A stretch of 10,773 bases of DNA from Planctomycetota bacterium (GTDB lineage Bacteria > Planctomycetota > Phycisphaerae > WQYP01), in NCBI GenBank assembly GCA_021809365.1, contig JAKBAC010000120.1, forward strand, positions 1 to 10,773, in the 5' to 3' direction. A program made the position numbers and the translations under genes. The notes beneath the pieces are model-generated. The model was not told the DNA's origin, did not search any database, and saw only the letters and a program-made list of their open reading frames with translations. Of the stretch, positions 1-5,084 are shown piece by piece; position 1 is the stretch's first letter, and each line of letters starts with the position of its first letter.

Positions 1-1
1 C

Positions 2-226
2 ACAGCGGGCGGTACGACAACGACCACGTTTTCCCTGACAAATTTCACGGCCAAGAAACATTTTCTTACCATCCGGGCCGGAGCCGGCGAGATATTACTC
101 AATCAAATTACCCTGACAATCCCCTCATCGGCGTCGGCGGCTACGCTACCGGCAACATCAACCCTGGTTCTCACCGGTGCCGCCGCAATGGGTTTGATGC
201 TGCTGCGGAGGCGCTGCGCCCAATGA
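2..226 (+). CDS. C-terminal end of a secreted PEP-CTERM-like protein (partial)
   Basis: The frame starting at base 2 is open from the window edge to TGA at 224-226 and gives 74 residues; the start lies outside. The first 45 or so residues are Thr/Ser/Ala-rich with beta-type alternation, as in the ends of secreted autotransporter-like or PEP-CTERM proteins. The tail has the sorting-signal layout: a Pro-containing box (LPATST), a hydrophobic stretch (LVLTGAAAMGLMLL), then a basic cluster (RRR) four residues from the end. Classical tails have PEP at the box; here it is LPAT, closer to the Pro-Leu-Pro variants seen in PVC bacteria. Such proteins are exported by Sec and processed by an exosortase at the inner membrane; no exosortase gene is visible here. 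Frame 1 is also open across this stretch, but its product shows no such organisation. The function of the mature protein cannot be told from the tail. Confidence 0.72.
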   Translation, partial: TAGGTTTTTFSLTNFTAKKHFLTIRAGAGEILLNQITLTIPSSASAATLPATSTLVLTGAAAMGLMLLRRRCAQ

Positions 227-240
227 ATAATGAGCACTGA

Positions 241-280
241 ATAAATTAACGGAATTTCCAAATTTTTGATCCGTGATCAT
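241..280 (-). repeat. 40-bp interspersed repeat, copy A (inverted to 1831-1870)
   Basis: Read on the minus strand this module begins atgatcacggatc and continues through aatttggaa to gttaatttat. It matches the plus-strand module at 1831-1870 at 36 of 40 positions without gaps. The similarity stops abruptly at both ends. The match is read directly from the sequence; the nature of the element is unknown. Confidence 0.85.
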
Positions 281-303
281 TAATCCCTGAAGATTGTAAC
301 CAT

Positions 304-330
304 CCACAGATTTCTTGGATTGCACAGATT
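304..330 (+). repeat. 9-bp-phased triplet repeat (ccacagatt / tcttggatt / gcacagatt)
   Basis: Three consecutive 9-mers share the ending GATT, and the first and third differ at one base. It has the same architecture (three degenerate 9-mers) as the modules at 1345-1371, 1882-1908 and 2057-2083, although the word itself differs. Confidence 0.7.
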
Positions 331-433
331 TATGCTGGCGTATTTTGGTATCGGCTTGTTCCATCGAGTCCCGTGATAGGACGCATTGCGCGGATCCACG
401 GTTGCGATGGCGATTGCATCGTGCCGTTGTGTC

Positions 434-497
434 TTGTGGTGAAGTTTTTCGTTCAGTGCAACCATAACCCGCCTGAAAAAAGGCCAACGTTATTCTA
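434..497 (+). repeat. Direct repeat, copy 1 (32-bp identical core)
   Basis: Bases 434-465 are identical to 1082-1113 (32 nt, beginning ttgtggtgaagtttttcg). After the core, copy 2 has about 17 extra bases; then both copies resume with aaYccgcctga and end with gttattcta (489-497 here, 1152-1160 there). The bases before the core (cgtgccgttgtgtct) resemble those before the related gtggtgaa motif at 1945-1952. The two copies flank the small membrane-protein gene at 623-967. Confidence 0.85.
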
Positions 498-622
498 GCA
501 GTTAAGTTCTACCTCTCCAGCCGCAAGGTGCCAAGCTGACCCACGCCAGGTGTCCCACGCCAGCCAACGCTCGTATGCCGATTCACTTCCCGTTTTTCCC
601 ACGTCCATGGAATTGGTAGATG

Positions 623-967
623 TCACCATTCCGCGTCCCCTCCCGATTTGCGATGCCGCGTCATGATTTCTTCGCCCGACTCGATAATATCCGGGTTTAC
701 GCACAACACCGCGTTCAACTGGAACATGGACCACAGCATCATATCGGGCCAAGACATCGCGCTCGGAGCGTGGTCGAACAACCCCATTCCGGCCAAAACT
801 GCAAAGATTATGACGAACCACACCCGATTATGGAACCCACGTACCCGTTTAAGCCGGGCGAGGTCGCCAGTGGATGCGATTCGCGCTATCTGCTTTCGCT
901 CCAAGGGCAGAGCGACGGCGGTCGCAATCAGGAGCACAATAACCATCGGCCAACCGTAATTCTGCAT
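623..967 (-). CDS. Small hypothetical membrane protein (114 aa)
   Basis: I do not recognise the family. The ATG at 967-965 is chosen because a good Shine-Dalgarno (gagg) lies 7 nt upstream; a TTG nine codons earlier would also be open but lacks one. The protein has a short N-terminus and hydrophobic segments at about residues 7-21 and 49-65, plus a third, Met/Trp-rich amphipathic one at about 72-90. Between the first two is a basic loop (residues 24-48, rich in Arg and Lys), which predicts that the loop faces the cytoplasm. The tail is polar and charged. It stands alone between repeat-filled spacers, and 22-nt imperfect direct repeats (605-626 and 995-1016, 17/22) sit close on either side, the left one covering the stop codon. 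An open plus-strand frame over the same bases looks like a shadow: it has no hydrophobic pattern and no ribosome binding site. Confidence 0.62.
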   Translation of the reverse strand: MQNYGWPMVIVLLIATAVALPLERKQIARIASTGDLARLKRVRGFHNRVWFVIIFAVLAGMGLFDHAPSAMSWPDMMLWSMFQLNAVLCVNPDIIESGEEIMTRHRKSGGDAEW

Positions 968-1042
968 CACGCACCTCGTTGTTTTTATGCCCAACCCTGG
1001 TACCGGTGGATGTCACACTTTCGTATGTCCAAAATCCATAAT

Positions 1043-1062
1043 CTAGCTACGTCCCCGTTTCG
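1043..1062 (+). repeat. 20-bp perfect inverted repeat, left arm
   Basis: The 20-mer starting ctagctacgtccccg is the exact reverse complement of 1650-1669. The pair bounds a 627-bp stretch (1043-1669). Flanking bases (taat on the left, ttat on the right) are not a direct target-site duplication. Confidence 0.88.
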
Positions 1063-1081
1063 TTCTCTCGGTGGCGTGCCA

Positions 1082-1160
1082 TTGTGGTGAAGTTTTTCGT
1101 TCAGTGCAACCATGCGGTTTTCCTGATCACAATCCGCCTGATAATGGTACTGTTATTCTA
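1082..1160 (+). repeat. Direct repeat, copy 2 (32-bp identical core)
   Basis: Bases 1082-1113 repeat 434-465 exactly. The following 17 bases (1114-1130) are absent from copy 1, after which similarity resumes at aatccgcctga (1131-1141) and ends with gttattcta (1152-1160). It lies inside the stretch bounded by the 20-bp inverted repeats, so the repeat layers are nested. Confidence 0.85.
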
Positions 1161-1220
1161 CCGCAAATCTCCGGTTTGCAAACCATTGGACATTAACCCG
1201 ATCGATAATGCTGGTGCCCT

Positions 1221-1302
1221 GTCACAGCAGGAAATTAAGGTACGCAGTGAGGTTGTGCGGCAAGGGATAAGTGGCTTGAAGGGCAAATCCGCTCTGAAAT
1301 CC
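1221..1302 (+). repeat. RSEVV module, copy 1 (related to 4572-4653)
   Basis: The core ggtacgcagtgaggt (1239-1253) is identical at 4590-4604. Similarity extends left to gtcacagc and right to ctgaaat, and the spacing from the core start to ctgaaat is 55 bases in both copies. Read in the frame gta-cgc-agt-gag-gt, both copies encode V-R-S-E-V-V, and several differences nearby (att/atc, gtt/gtc, caa/cag) are silent in that frame. That hints at a once-translated sequence, but neither copy sits in a credible gene now. Confidence 0.75.
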
Positions 1303-1344
1303 CGCCAAGGGAAATGCAATCCAAAACAGACCGTGAAAAAGACC

Positions 1345-1371
1345 GCGGATTACGCCGATTACGCGGATAAA
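1345..1371 (-). repeat. 9-bp-phased triplet repeat (gcggattac / gccgattac / gcggataaa)
   Basis: Three consecutive 9-mers differ from one another at one to three bases. Read on the minus strand (tttatccgcgtaatcgg...), the module matches the plus-strand triplet at 2057-2083 at most positions, so the two are inverted copies about 700 bp apart. On the plus strand it would encode Ala-Asp-Tyr repeats, but there is no gene context. Confidence 0.75.
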
Positions 1372-1511
1372 CACCGGGCTTCCATGCTCCGAGGCCTCCA
1401 TACACATCACCCATGGTGATGTTTGAAAACTGTTATGGAAATCAGAACTGCTTTTCACCTCCGCCAATAACGCAACGATCCCAAACCAGCTCCCCTGCCC
1501 TTCTAACTCCT

Positions 1512-1574
1512 AACTCCCAACTCCTCGGTACTATTGTCGACTGTCCCCTGTAACCCGTAACCTCGCCAGCCCCG
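1512..1574 (+). repeat. taaccc/aactccc module, copy 1
   Basis: It begins aactcccaactcctc, and after about 22 unrelated bases contains the 14-mer tgtaacccgtaacc (1549-1562), then cgccagccccgg. The same order of elements is found at 8839-8894, where the 14-mer occurs twice in tandem, and an inverted version (ggttacgggttac) lies at 8767-8779. It is therefore shared between spacers about 7 kb apart. Confidence 0.75.
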
Positions 1575-1590
1575 GTGGTGAAAAAACCTG

Positions 1591-1615
1591 ACGTTGATTC
1601 ACAAGGAAGCAGAGG
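1591..1615 (+). repeat. 25-bp direct repeat, copy 1 (acgttRattcacaagg...aagcagagg)
   Basis: It matches 1786-1813 with one substitution (g/a at the sixth base) and a 3-nt insertion (cgg) in the second copy. It is preceded at 1575-1586 by gtggtgaaaaaa, which also occurs at 1907-1918. Confidence 0.78.
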
Positions 1616-1649
1616 ATATTTCACTGACCACAAATCAGTTGATCATGAG

Positions 1650-1669
1650 CGAAACGGGGACGTAGCTAG
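1650..1669 (-). repeat. 20-bp perfect inverted repeat, right arm
   Basis: This is the exact reverse complement of 1043-1062 and ends in cgtagctag at 1661-1669. Confidence 0.88.
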
Positions 1670-1785
1670 TTATTTCCTCTTGACCCACCGCCGGGCCTGT
1701 CTCCGCTATAACCAGCCCGCCCACGCCGCGCCGACGCGCTGATCACCGAGAGACCATACTGTCAGTTGAACCTGGAATTTGGAAC

Positions 1786-1813
1786 ACGTTAATTCACAAG
1801 GCGGAAGCAGAGG
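1786..1813 (+). repeat. 25-bp direct repeat, copy 2
   Basis: It reads acgttaattcacaagg, then cgg, then aagcagagg, against the copy at 1591-1615. It lies 17 bp before the 40-bp module at 1831-1870. Confidence 0.78.
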
Positions 1814-1830
1814 CAAATTGAGGACCAACG

Positions 1831-1870
1831 ATGATCACGGATCCGAAATTTGGAACTTCCGATAATTTAT
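1831..1870 (+). repeat. 40-bp interspersed repeat, copy B
   Basis: It starts atgatcacggatcc and ends gataatttat, and is 36/40 identical to the reverse complement of 241-280. The leading atg could open a frame (through 2115), but the frame runs through further repeat modules and has no ribosome binding site. Confidence 0.85.
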
Positions 1871-1881
1871 CCGTTAAGCGC

Positions 1882-1908
1882 ATCCTCCACTACCTCCATT
1901 ACCTCTGT
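1882..1908 (+). repeat. 9-bp-phased triplet (atcctccac / tacctccat / tacctctgt)
   Basis: Three consecutive degenerate 9-mers are followed by ggtgaaaaaa. The ggtgaa tail also follows the repeat words at 438, 1086, 1577 and 1947, so it seems to be a shared suffix of these modules. Confidence 0.65.
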
Positions 1909-2056
1909 GGTGAAAAAATCCTTCAATCTTCGTGCCGCCGTGTCGTGGTGAACCTCGCTTGTCCCCTGTCACCTCGCCGCAGCTGCCCCGTACTGGACCT
2001 ACCGCCCAACACTGTTATCCGTCGCCAACCGGCGATTCCACAGGCAGTCTATCCAT

Positions 2057-2083
2057 ATCCGCGTCATCCGCGCAATCTGCGGT
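2057..2083 (+). repeat. 9-bp-phased triplet (atccgcgtc / atccgcgca / atctgcggt)
   Basis: Three 9-mers in exact phase, the plus-strand counterpart of the inverted module at 1345-1371. It ends 59 bp before the hisF start codon. Confidence 0.75.
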
Positions 2084-2130
2084 TCAATCCCCCCGTGAAC
2101 AGTCGCCTGTATTAAAACTCCGGATTTCCT

Positions 2131-2136
2131 TATAAT
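2131..2136 (+). promoter_or_regulatory. Candidate -10 box for hisF, possibly leaderless
   Basis: A perfect TATAAT ends 6 nt before the hisF ATG at 2143. A start of transcription at the usual distance would fall on or next to the A of the ATG. No Shine-Dalgarno is seen before this ATG (the bases are cgtggc), which fits a leaderless message. A -35 box at 17-bp spacing (tgtatt at 2108-2113) is poor, so the call is tentative. Confidence 0.4.
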
Positions 2137-2142
2137 CGTGGC

Positions 2143-2934
2143 ATGTTGACGAAGCGTATTATTCCGTGTCTTGATGTGGATGCCGGCCGGGTGGTCAAAG
2201 GGGTCAGATTTTTTGATCATGTAGATGCGGGCGATCCGGTGGAACAGGCTCTTTTTTATGACCAGTGCGGGGCTGATGAGCTGGTGTTTTACGATATTAC
2301 CGCCAGCCACGAAGGCCGACAGATTATGGTCGATGTGGTGCGGCGCGTGGCCGATAGCGTGTTTATGCCGATTACCGTCGGTGGCGGCATTCGCACGTTG
2401 GACGATGCCACGGGCTTGATTCAGGCCGGAGCGGAGAAAGTCAGCCTTAATTCCGCGGCGGTGAAAGATCCGGAGCTGATTTCCCGCATTGCCCGAAAAT
2501 TCGGGCGCTGTGCTACCGTGCTGGGACTGGATGCCAATAGGGTAAAAAAACCGGACGGCAGCGAATTCTGGGAAGTATTTGTTAATGGCGGACGCGTGGG
2601 TACCGGGCGTGAAGTTCTGGCATGGGCCAAAGAGGCCGAAGCACGCGGGGCGGGAGAAATTGTACTTAATGTCATGAATTCGGATGGCACCCTGGAAGGG
2701 TATGACATTGCCATGACCCGTGCCGTCAGTGAGGCGGTGCATATTCCGGTGGTGGCCAGTGGCGGTGCCGGTAAGCCGGACCATTTATTCCAGGTGCTCA
2801 CAGCGGGGAAGGCGGACGCGGCTCTGGCAGCATCGATTTTTCATTTCCGCACCTGGTCAGTGCCGCAAGTTAAGGAGTATCTGGCAAAACGGGGAGTTCC
2901 TGTTCGCCTGACGCCGGAGTTGCAAAATGCTTGA
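2143..2934 (+). CDS. hisF: Imidazole glycerol phosphate synthase, cyclase subunit HisF
   Basis: HisF is the (beta/alpha)8-barrel subunit of cytoplasmic IGP synthase. It uses ammonia from the glutaminase HisH to convert PRFAR to imidazole glycerol phosphate and AICAR, joining histidine and purine synthesis. The 263-residue product matches the usual 250-260 length. The two catalytic aspartates are at the canonical places: Asp11 in IIPCLDVD and Asp130 in VLGLDANR. Phosphate-binding loops of the barrel are visible as [11 protein letters not shown] (78-88) and [11 protein letters not shown] (204-214), and the end carries the family signature ALAASIFHF. The segment LNVMNSDGT (175-183) is the form also found in enterobacterial HisF. 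The M-L-T-K start matches the family N-terminus. No hisH, hisA or other his gene is in the window. The stop overlaps the next gene. Confidence 0.97.
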   Translation: MLTKRIIPCLDVDAGRVVKGVRFFDHVDAGDPVEQALFYDQCGADELVFYDITASHEGRQIMVDVVRRVADSVFMPITVGGGIRTLDDATGLIQAGAEKVSLNSAAVKDPELISRIARKFGRCATVLGLDANRVKKPDGSEFWEVFVNGGRVGTGREVLAWAKEAEARGAGEIVLNVMNSDGTLEGYDIAMTRAVSEAVHIPVVASGGAGKPDHLFQVLTAGKADAALAASIFHFRTWSVPQVKEYLAKRGVPVRLTPELQNA

Positions 2935-4309
2935 CAGCGTACTTGTATGGATTGAAAAGAACCGGTCGCTGTGGATGCATGATCTCAAAGAGTTTCTGGC
3001 GATTCCGAGCGTTTCGGCCAAGCCGGAGCATAAAGGGGACATTCAGGCGGCGGCGGAATGGGCAGCCTTTTATCTGCGGGGCGCGGGGTTGCACGCCACG
3101 CTGGTAAAAACCGCCGGCCACCCGTGTGTGCTGGCCACCACGCCCGAAGGCCTGTGTCGCCCCGATGCACCGCACATTTTGTTTTACGGACATTATGATG
3201 TTCAGCCCGCCGAACCGCTGGAACTTTGGAACTCTCCACCCTTCACGGCCACGATACGAGATGGCAAGATCTTTGCCCGTGGTGCCAGCGATGACAAAGG
3301 ACAGGTATTTTGTCATCTGGCGGCCCTGGCTGCCTGGAAACAGATTGCTTATGAATTGCCAGTGCGGCTGACGGTGCTGCTGGAGGGTGAGGAGGAAATT
3401 GGTTCGCCCAATTTACGGGCAGTCATTGCGGAGAATGCCGACCGCCTGGCATCCGCGTCCACATTGATCATCAGCGATTCAGCGCAGTTTGCGCGCGGTG
3501 TGCCGGCCATTACCACGGGCTTGCGCGGACTGGTCTATTACCAGATGACCGTAACAGGTGCCAATACGGATTTGCACTCCGGCGTTTATGGCGGTGCGGT
3601 AGCCAATGCCGCCAATGCTTTAAGTACCATTCTCGGTCAATTGCATGATAATCAGGGACGGGTGACGGTGCCGGGGTTTTATGATCACGTGCAGGTGCCG
3701 GACGCAGCGTTACGGGCGATGTGGAAATCATTGCCATTTCACGAAGCCGAATTTGCCAAGGAACTGGACGTTAATCAATTATATGGGGAAACCGGTTTCA
3801 CCACGCTGGAGCGCCGCTGGTGCCGCCCGACATTGGACATCAACGGTTTAACCAGCGGCTATCAGGGGGCCGGTGCCAAAACCGTTTTGCCTGCTACAGC
3901 ATTGGCAAAACTTTCCATGCGGCTGGTGCCGGAGCAGGATGCAATCAAGATTGCCGAGGCATTTGAAAGCTATATTCATCAGATCACCCCCGCCGGAGTG
4001 CGGGTAAAACTGGAACGTTTAAGTGCCTCGCCGGCGGCACTGACACCCAGCACGTCTCCAGCCATCGCGGCAGCCGTGGAAGCCTGCGAAGAAGGCATGG
4101 GAAAAAAGCCGGTATTTGTGCGCGAAGGCGGCTCAATTCCTGTGGTTACATGGTTCAAGGAGATGCTGGGCATTGAGTCGGTTTTATTGGGCTTCGGCCT
4201 GCCGGATGATAACCTGCATGCCCCGAATGAAAAATTGGATGTGGAGTGCTTCTACGCCGGCATCCGCACCGCCGCCGCACTGTATGACCGGTTAGGAAAG
4301 ATGAAATAA
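2927..4309 (+). CDS. M20-family metallopeptidase (dipeptidase/carnosinase type)
   Basis: This is a zinc-dependent peptidase, probably cytoplasmic since it has no signal peptide, likely acting on dipeptides or small peptides. Its 460 residues fit the M20 dipeptidase group. Expected metal and catalytic residues are all present: His89 and Asp91 in FYGHYDVQP, Asp122 in GASDDKGQ, the Glu pair 156-157 in LEGEEEIGS, Asp184 in IISDS, and His431 in DNLHAPNE. The lid/dimerisation insert begins near residue 195 and contains DLHSG (His217). The ATG lies inside the hisF 3' end (ATGCTTGA overlap of 8 bp) with ggag 7 nt upstream, so translation is probably coupled to hisF. The substrate cannot be read from sequence; aminoacylase or succinyl-diaminopimelate desuccinylase relatives are possible, but the GHYDVQP and DLHSGVYGG motifs favour the dipeptidase branch. 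Confidence 0.93.
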   Translation: MLDSVLVWIEKNRSLWMHDLKEFLAIPSVSAKPEHKGDIQAAAEWAAFYLRGAGLHATLVKTAGHPCVLATTPEGLCRPDAPHILFYGHYDVQPAEPLELWNSPPFTATIRDGKIFARGASDDKGQVFCHLAALAAWKQIAYELPVRLTVLLEGEEEIGSPNLRAVIAENADRLASASTLIISDSAQFARGVPAITTGLRGLVYYQMTVTGANTDLHSGVYGGAVANAANALSTILGQLHDNQGRVTVPGFYDHVQVPDAALRAMWKSLPFHEAEFAKELDVNQLYGETGFTTLERRWCRPTLDINGLTSGYQGAGAKTVLPATALAKLSMRLVPEQDAIKIAEAFESYIHQITPAGVRVKLERLSASPAALTPSTSPAIAAAVEACEEGMGKKPVFVREGGSIPVVTWFKEMLGIESVLLGFGLPDDNLHAPNEKLDVECFYAGIRTAAALYDRLGKMK

Positions 4310-4389
4310 ACGCGTGATGGCCTACCCCGCAACAGGTTCCCGATTTGCGACGGCGTGATTTTTGGCCTCGGCGGGCGCGTCGTGGTTAA

Positions 4390-4461
4390 AGAGCACCGTG
4401 GTGATAACCCGGTGGTCCGTTCGCGGCACTGGATCAACCACCGGATTACCATCCGGTGCTC
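4390..4461. repeat. Long hairpin repeat element, compact copy
   Basis: Left arm 4391-4416 (gagcaccgtggtgataaccc and on) and right arm 4437-4461 (accaccggattaccatccgg and on) form an imperfect 25-26-bp palindrome with two perfect 8-bp blocks at the base and tip and a 20-nt loop. The left arm plus one base (4390-4416, 27 nt) recurs exactly at 8725-8751. The loop end and right arm (4423-4447) recur at 8895-8919 with one mismatch in 25. About 35-40 bp to the left (around 4350-4385) also resemble 8680-8720. This makes it a mobile or amplified REP/MITE-like element. Confidence 0.8.
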
Positions 4462-4571
4462 TACAAGCAGCGGCGACGATGGCCTACCTCAACACGATGG
4501 TACTCCGAGGAGCCGCGCCGCAGAGGGGGGCAAAAAAAACACGCCGCCCTGCCCTGGAAGAGTGGTGCTCG

Positions 4572-4653
4572 GTCACAGCCAGAAATCAGGGTACGCAGTG
4601 AGGTCGTGTGGCAGAGGGTGGTTTGGTTTCACGGGGTCCCCACGCTGAAATCT
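4572..4653 (+). repeat. RSEVV module, copy 2
   Basis: It is aligned with 1221-1302: gtcacagc, then the identical 15-mer ggtacgcagtgaggt (4590-4604), then ctgaaat at the same 55-base offset. It lies immediately before the stop codon of the opposite-strand small gene. Confidence 0.75.
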
Positions 4654-4676
4654 TGCTGTCACAGAGCACTAGCGCG

Positions 4677-4856
4677 TTACGGCTTTTTCCGGTAGACATT
4701 CAGACCGATTTTTTCGTCGCGGTCCGGCACGGTTACATTGCCTTCGGTGGAGGCGATGATGATGGTCTTGCCGGAAGCGGACGGCCCAAATTCCTTACCT
4801 AGATCCACCTTGATAGTCATGATAGTGCCTTCGACTTTGATATCCACATTTTTCAT
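4677..4856 (-). CDS. Small conserved-looking hypothetical protein (59 aa)
   Basis: The start ATG at 4856-4854 is preceded by a strong Shine-Dalgarno (aaaggag, 6 nt spacing), so it is preferred over an upstream in-frame codon nine codons earlier. The 59-residue product alternates hydrophobic and polar residues (VDIKVEGTIMTIKVDL, TIIIASTEGNVTV), typical of a small all-beta fold. It has a central GPSASGKTIIIAS segment that superficially resembles a P-loop but is far too short to be an NTPase. The C-terminus is basic (NVYRKKP). I believe similar tiny proteins occur in planctomycete-type genomes, but I know no function. It is transcribed divergently from ilvE, with a 228-bp intergenic region; no signal peptide, Cys or His metal sites are present. 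Confidence 0.8.
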   Translation of the reverse strand: MKNVDIKVEGTIMTIKVDLGKEFGPSASGKTIIIASTEGNVTVPDRDEKIGLNVYRKKP

Positions 4857-5084
4857 ACGGTTCTCCTTTGTTGCCTTGGTCAATATAAAACGTGAACGCC
4901 CAGGAGCCTGTCCTGGCCCGTACTATACCGGACAGAGCGAAAGAGCAACAGTGCCGGGAGGATGCGCTTGCGAAGCCGGCTGCTTGCGCGAAACGGGGGC
5001 GGGATGTATCATTTGGCTGATTGGGGTGGCCTGTTGGGCGGGATATTAAATACCGCGCTATCCCGGCGGCGCAGGAGATATTCA
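4857..5084. other. Divergent intergenic region (59-aa gene / ilvE)
   Basis: This gap must carry the promoters of both divergent genes. It contains a small hairpin (ccagga at 4900-4905, tcctgg at 4911-4916) and AT-rich patches at 4881-4890 and 5043-5052, but no box pair good enough to call. A frame open through the right part, joined to ilvE, is an upstream extension without a start signal. Confidence 0.4.

Larger units (their letters stand above)
227..622. other. Repeat-rich spacer without a convincing gene
   Basis: This 396-bp gap separates the PEP-CTERM-like gene from the end of the small membrane-protein gene. Open frames exist on the minus strand, but they run through repeat modules and have no ribosome binding site or family resemblance. 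Identifiable contents are a 40-bp module at 241-280 (inverted copy at 1831-1870), a 9-bp-phased triplet at 304-330, a longer repeat at 434-497 (second copy at 1082-1160), and a 10-nt direct repeat (cccacgccag at 540-549 and 554-563). I see no clear intrinsic terminator for the upstream gene. Confidence 0.6.
968..2142. other. 1.2-kb spacer made of short interspersed repeats, no convincing gene
   Basis: No frame in this stretch combines a start with a ribosome binding site and a recognisable product. The open frames (for example plus-strand 1084-1419 and 1831-2115) are translations of repeat modules. Contents in order: inverted-repeat arm 1043-1062; direct-repeat copy 2 at 1082-1160; an RSEVV module at 1221-1302; a 9-bp triplet at 1345-1371; a small palindrome at 1404-1422 (8-bp arms acatcacc/ggtgatgt, 3-nt loop); a taaccc module at 1512-1574; a 25-bp repeat at 1591-1615; the second inverted arm at 1650-1669; a second 25-bp repeat at 1786-1813; the 40-bp module at 1831-1870; triplets at 1882-1908 and 2057-2083. 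About 100 bp (1670-1785) show nothing I can name. Confidence 0.6.
4310..4676. other. Repeat spacer between convergent genes
   Basis: The 367 bp between the peptidase stop and the stop of the opposite-strand small gene hold no credible gene. It contains an 11-nt direct repeat (gatggcctacc at 4316-4326 and 4478-4488) that brackets the hairpin element at 4390-4461, a g-rich tract with an a-run around 4527-4538, and an RSEVV module at 4572-4653. The hairpin could slow or stop transcription from either side, but it lacks a clear T-run. Confidence 0.55.

Noticed and set aside
620..1090. Plus-strand open frame of 156 codons (and a second of 103) over the small membrane gene
   Set aside because: They lie opposite the minus-strand frame that has the hydrophobic pattern and a good Shine-Dalgarno; the plus frames are His/Arg/Pro-rich without family resemblance.
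434..1113. 32-nt direct repeat as a CRISPR array
   Set aside because: There are only two copies 648 bp apart, with a gene between them and no spacer periodicity or cas genes.
1084..1419. Possible plus-strand gene with Ala-Asp-Tyr repeats
   Set aside because: It is a read-through of three separate repeat modules, with no ribosome binding site and no similarity to a known protein.
1680..1712. Promoter-like TTGACC and TATAAC
   Set aside because: The spacing is 21 bp, too long for a standard promoter, and no gene follows within a reasonable distance.
2665..2691. HisF segment LNVMNSDGT differing from the LTSMDRDGT form
   Set aside because: Enterobacterial HisF has a nearly identical form (LNMMNQDG), so it is a normal family variant.
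1999..2784. Long minus-strand frame (261 codons) across hisF
   Set aside because: It is a shadow of hisF, which has all family motifs in the other strand; the product is His/Arg-rich with no domain.
4316..4488. 11-nt gatggcctacc pair as a proven target-site duplication
   Set aside because: It does not abut the hairpin arms, and the second hairpin copy has no equivalent; kept only as a hint.
4962..5084. N-terminal extension of ilvE by 41 codons
   Set aside because: The added residues are Arg-rich and unrelated to the family, and the Shine-Dalgarno lies right before the ATG at 5085.
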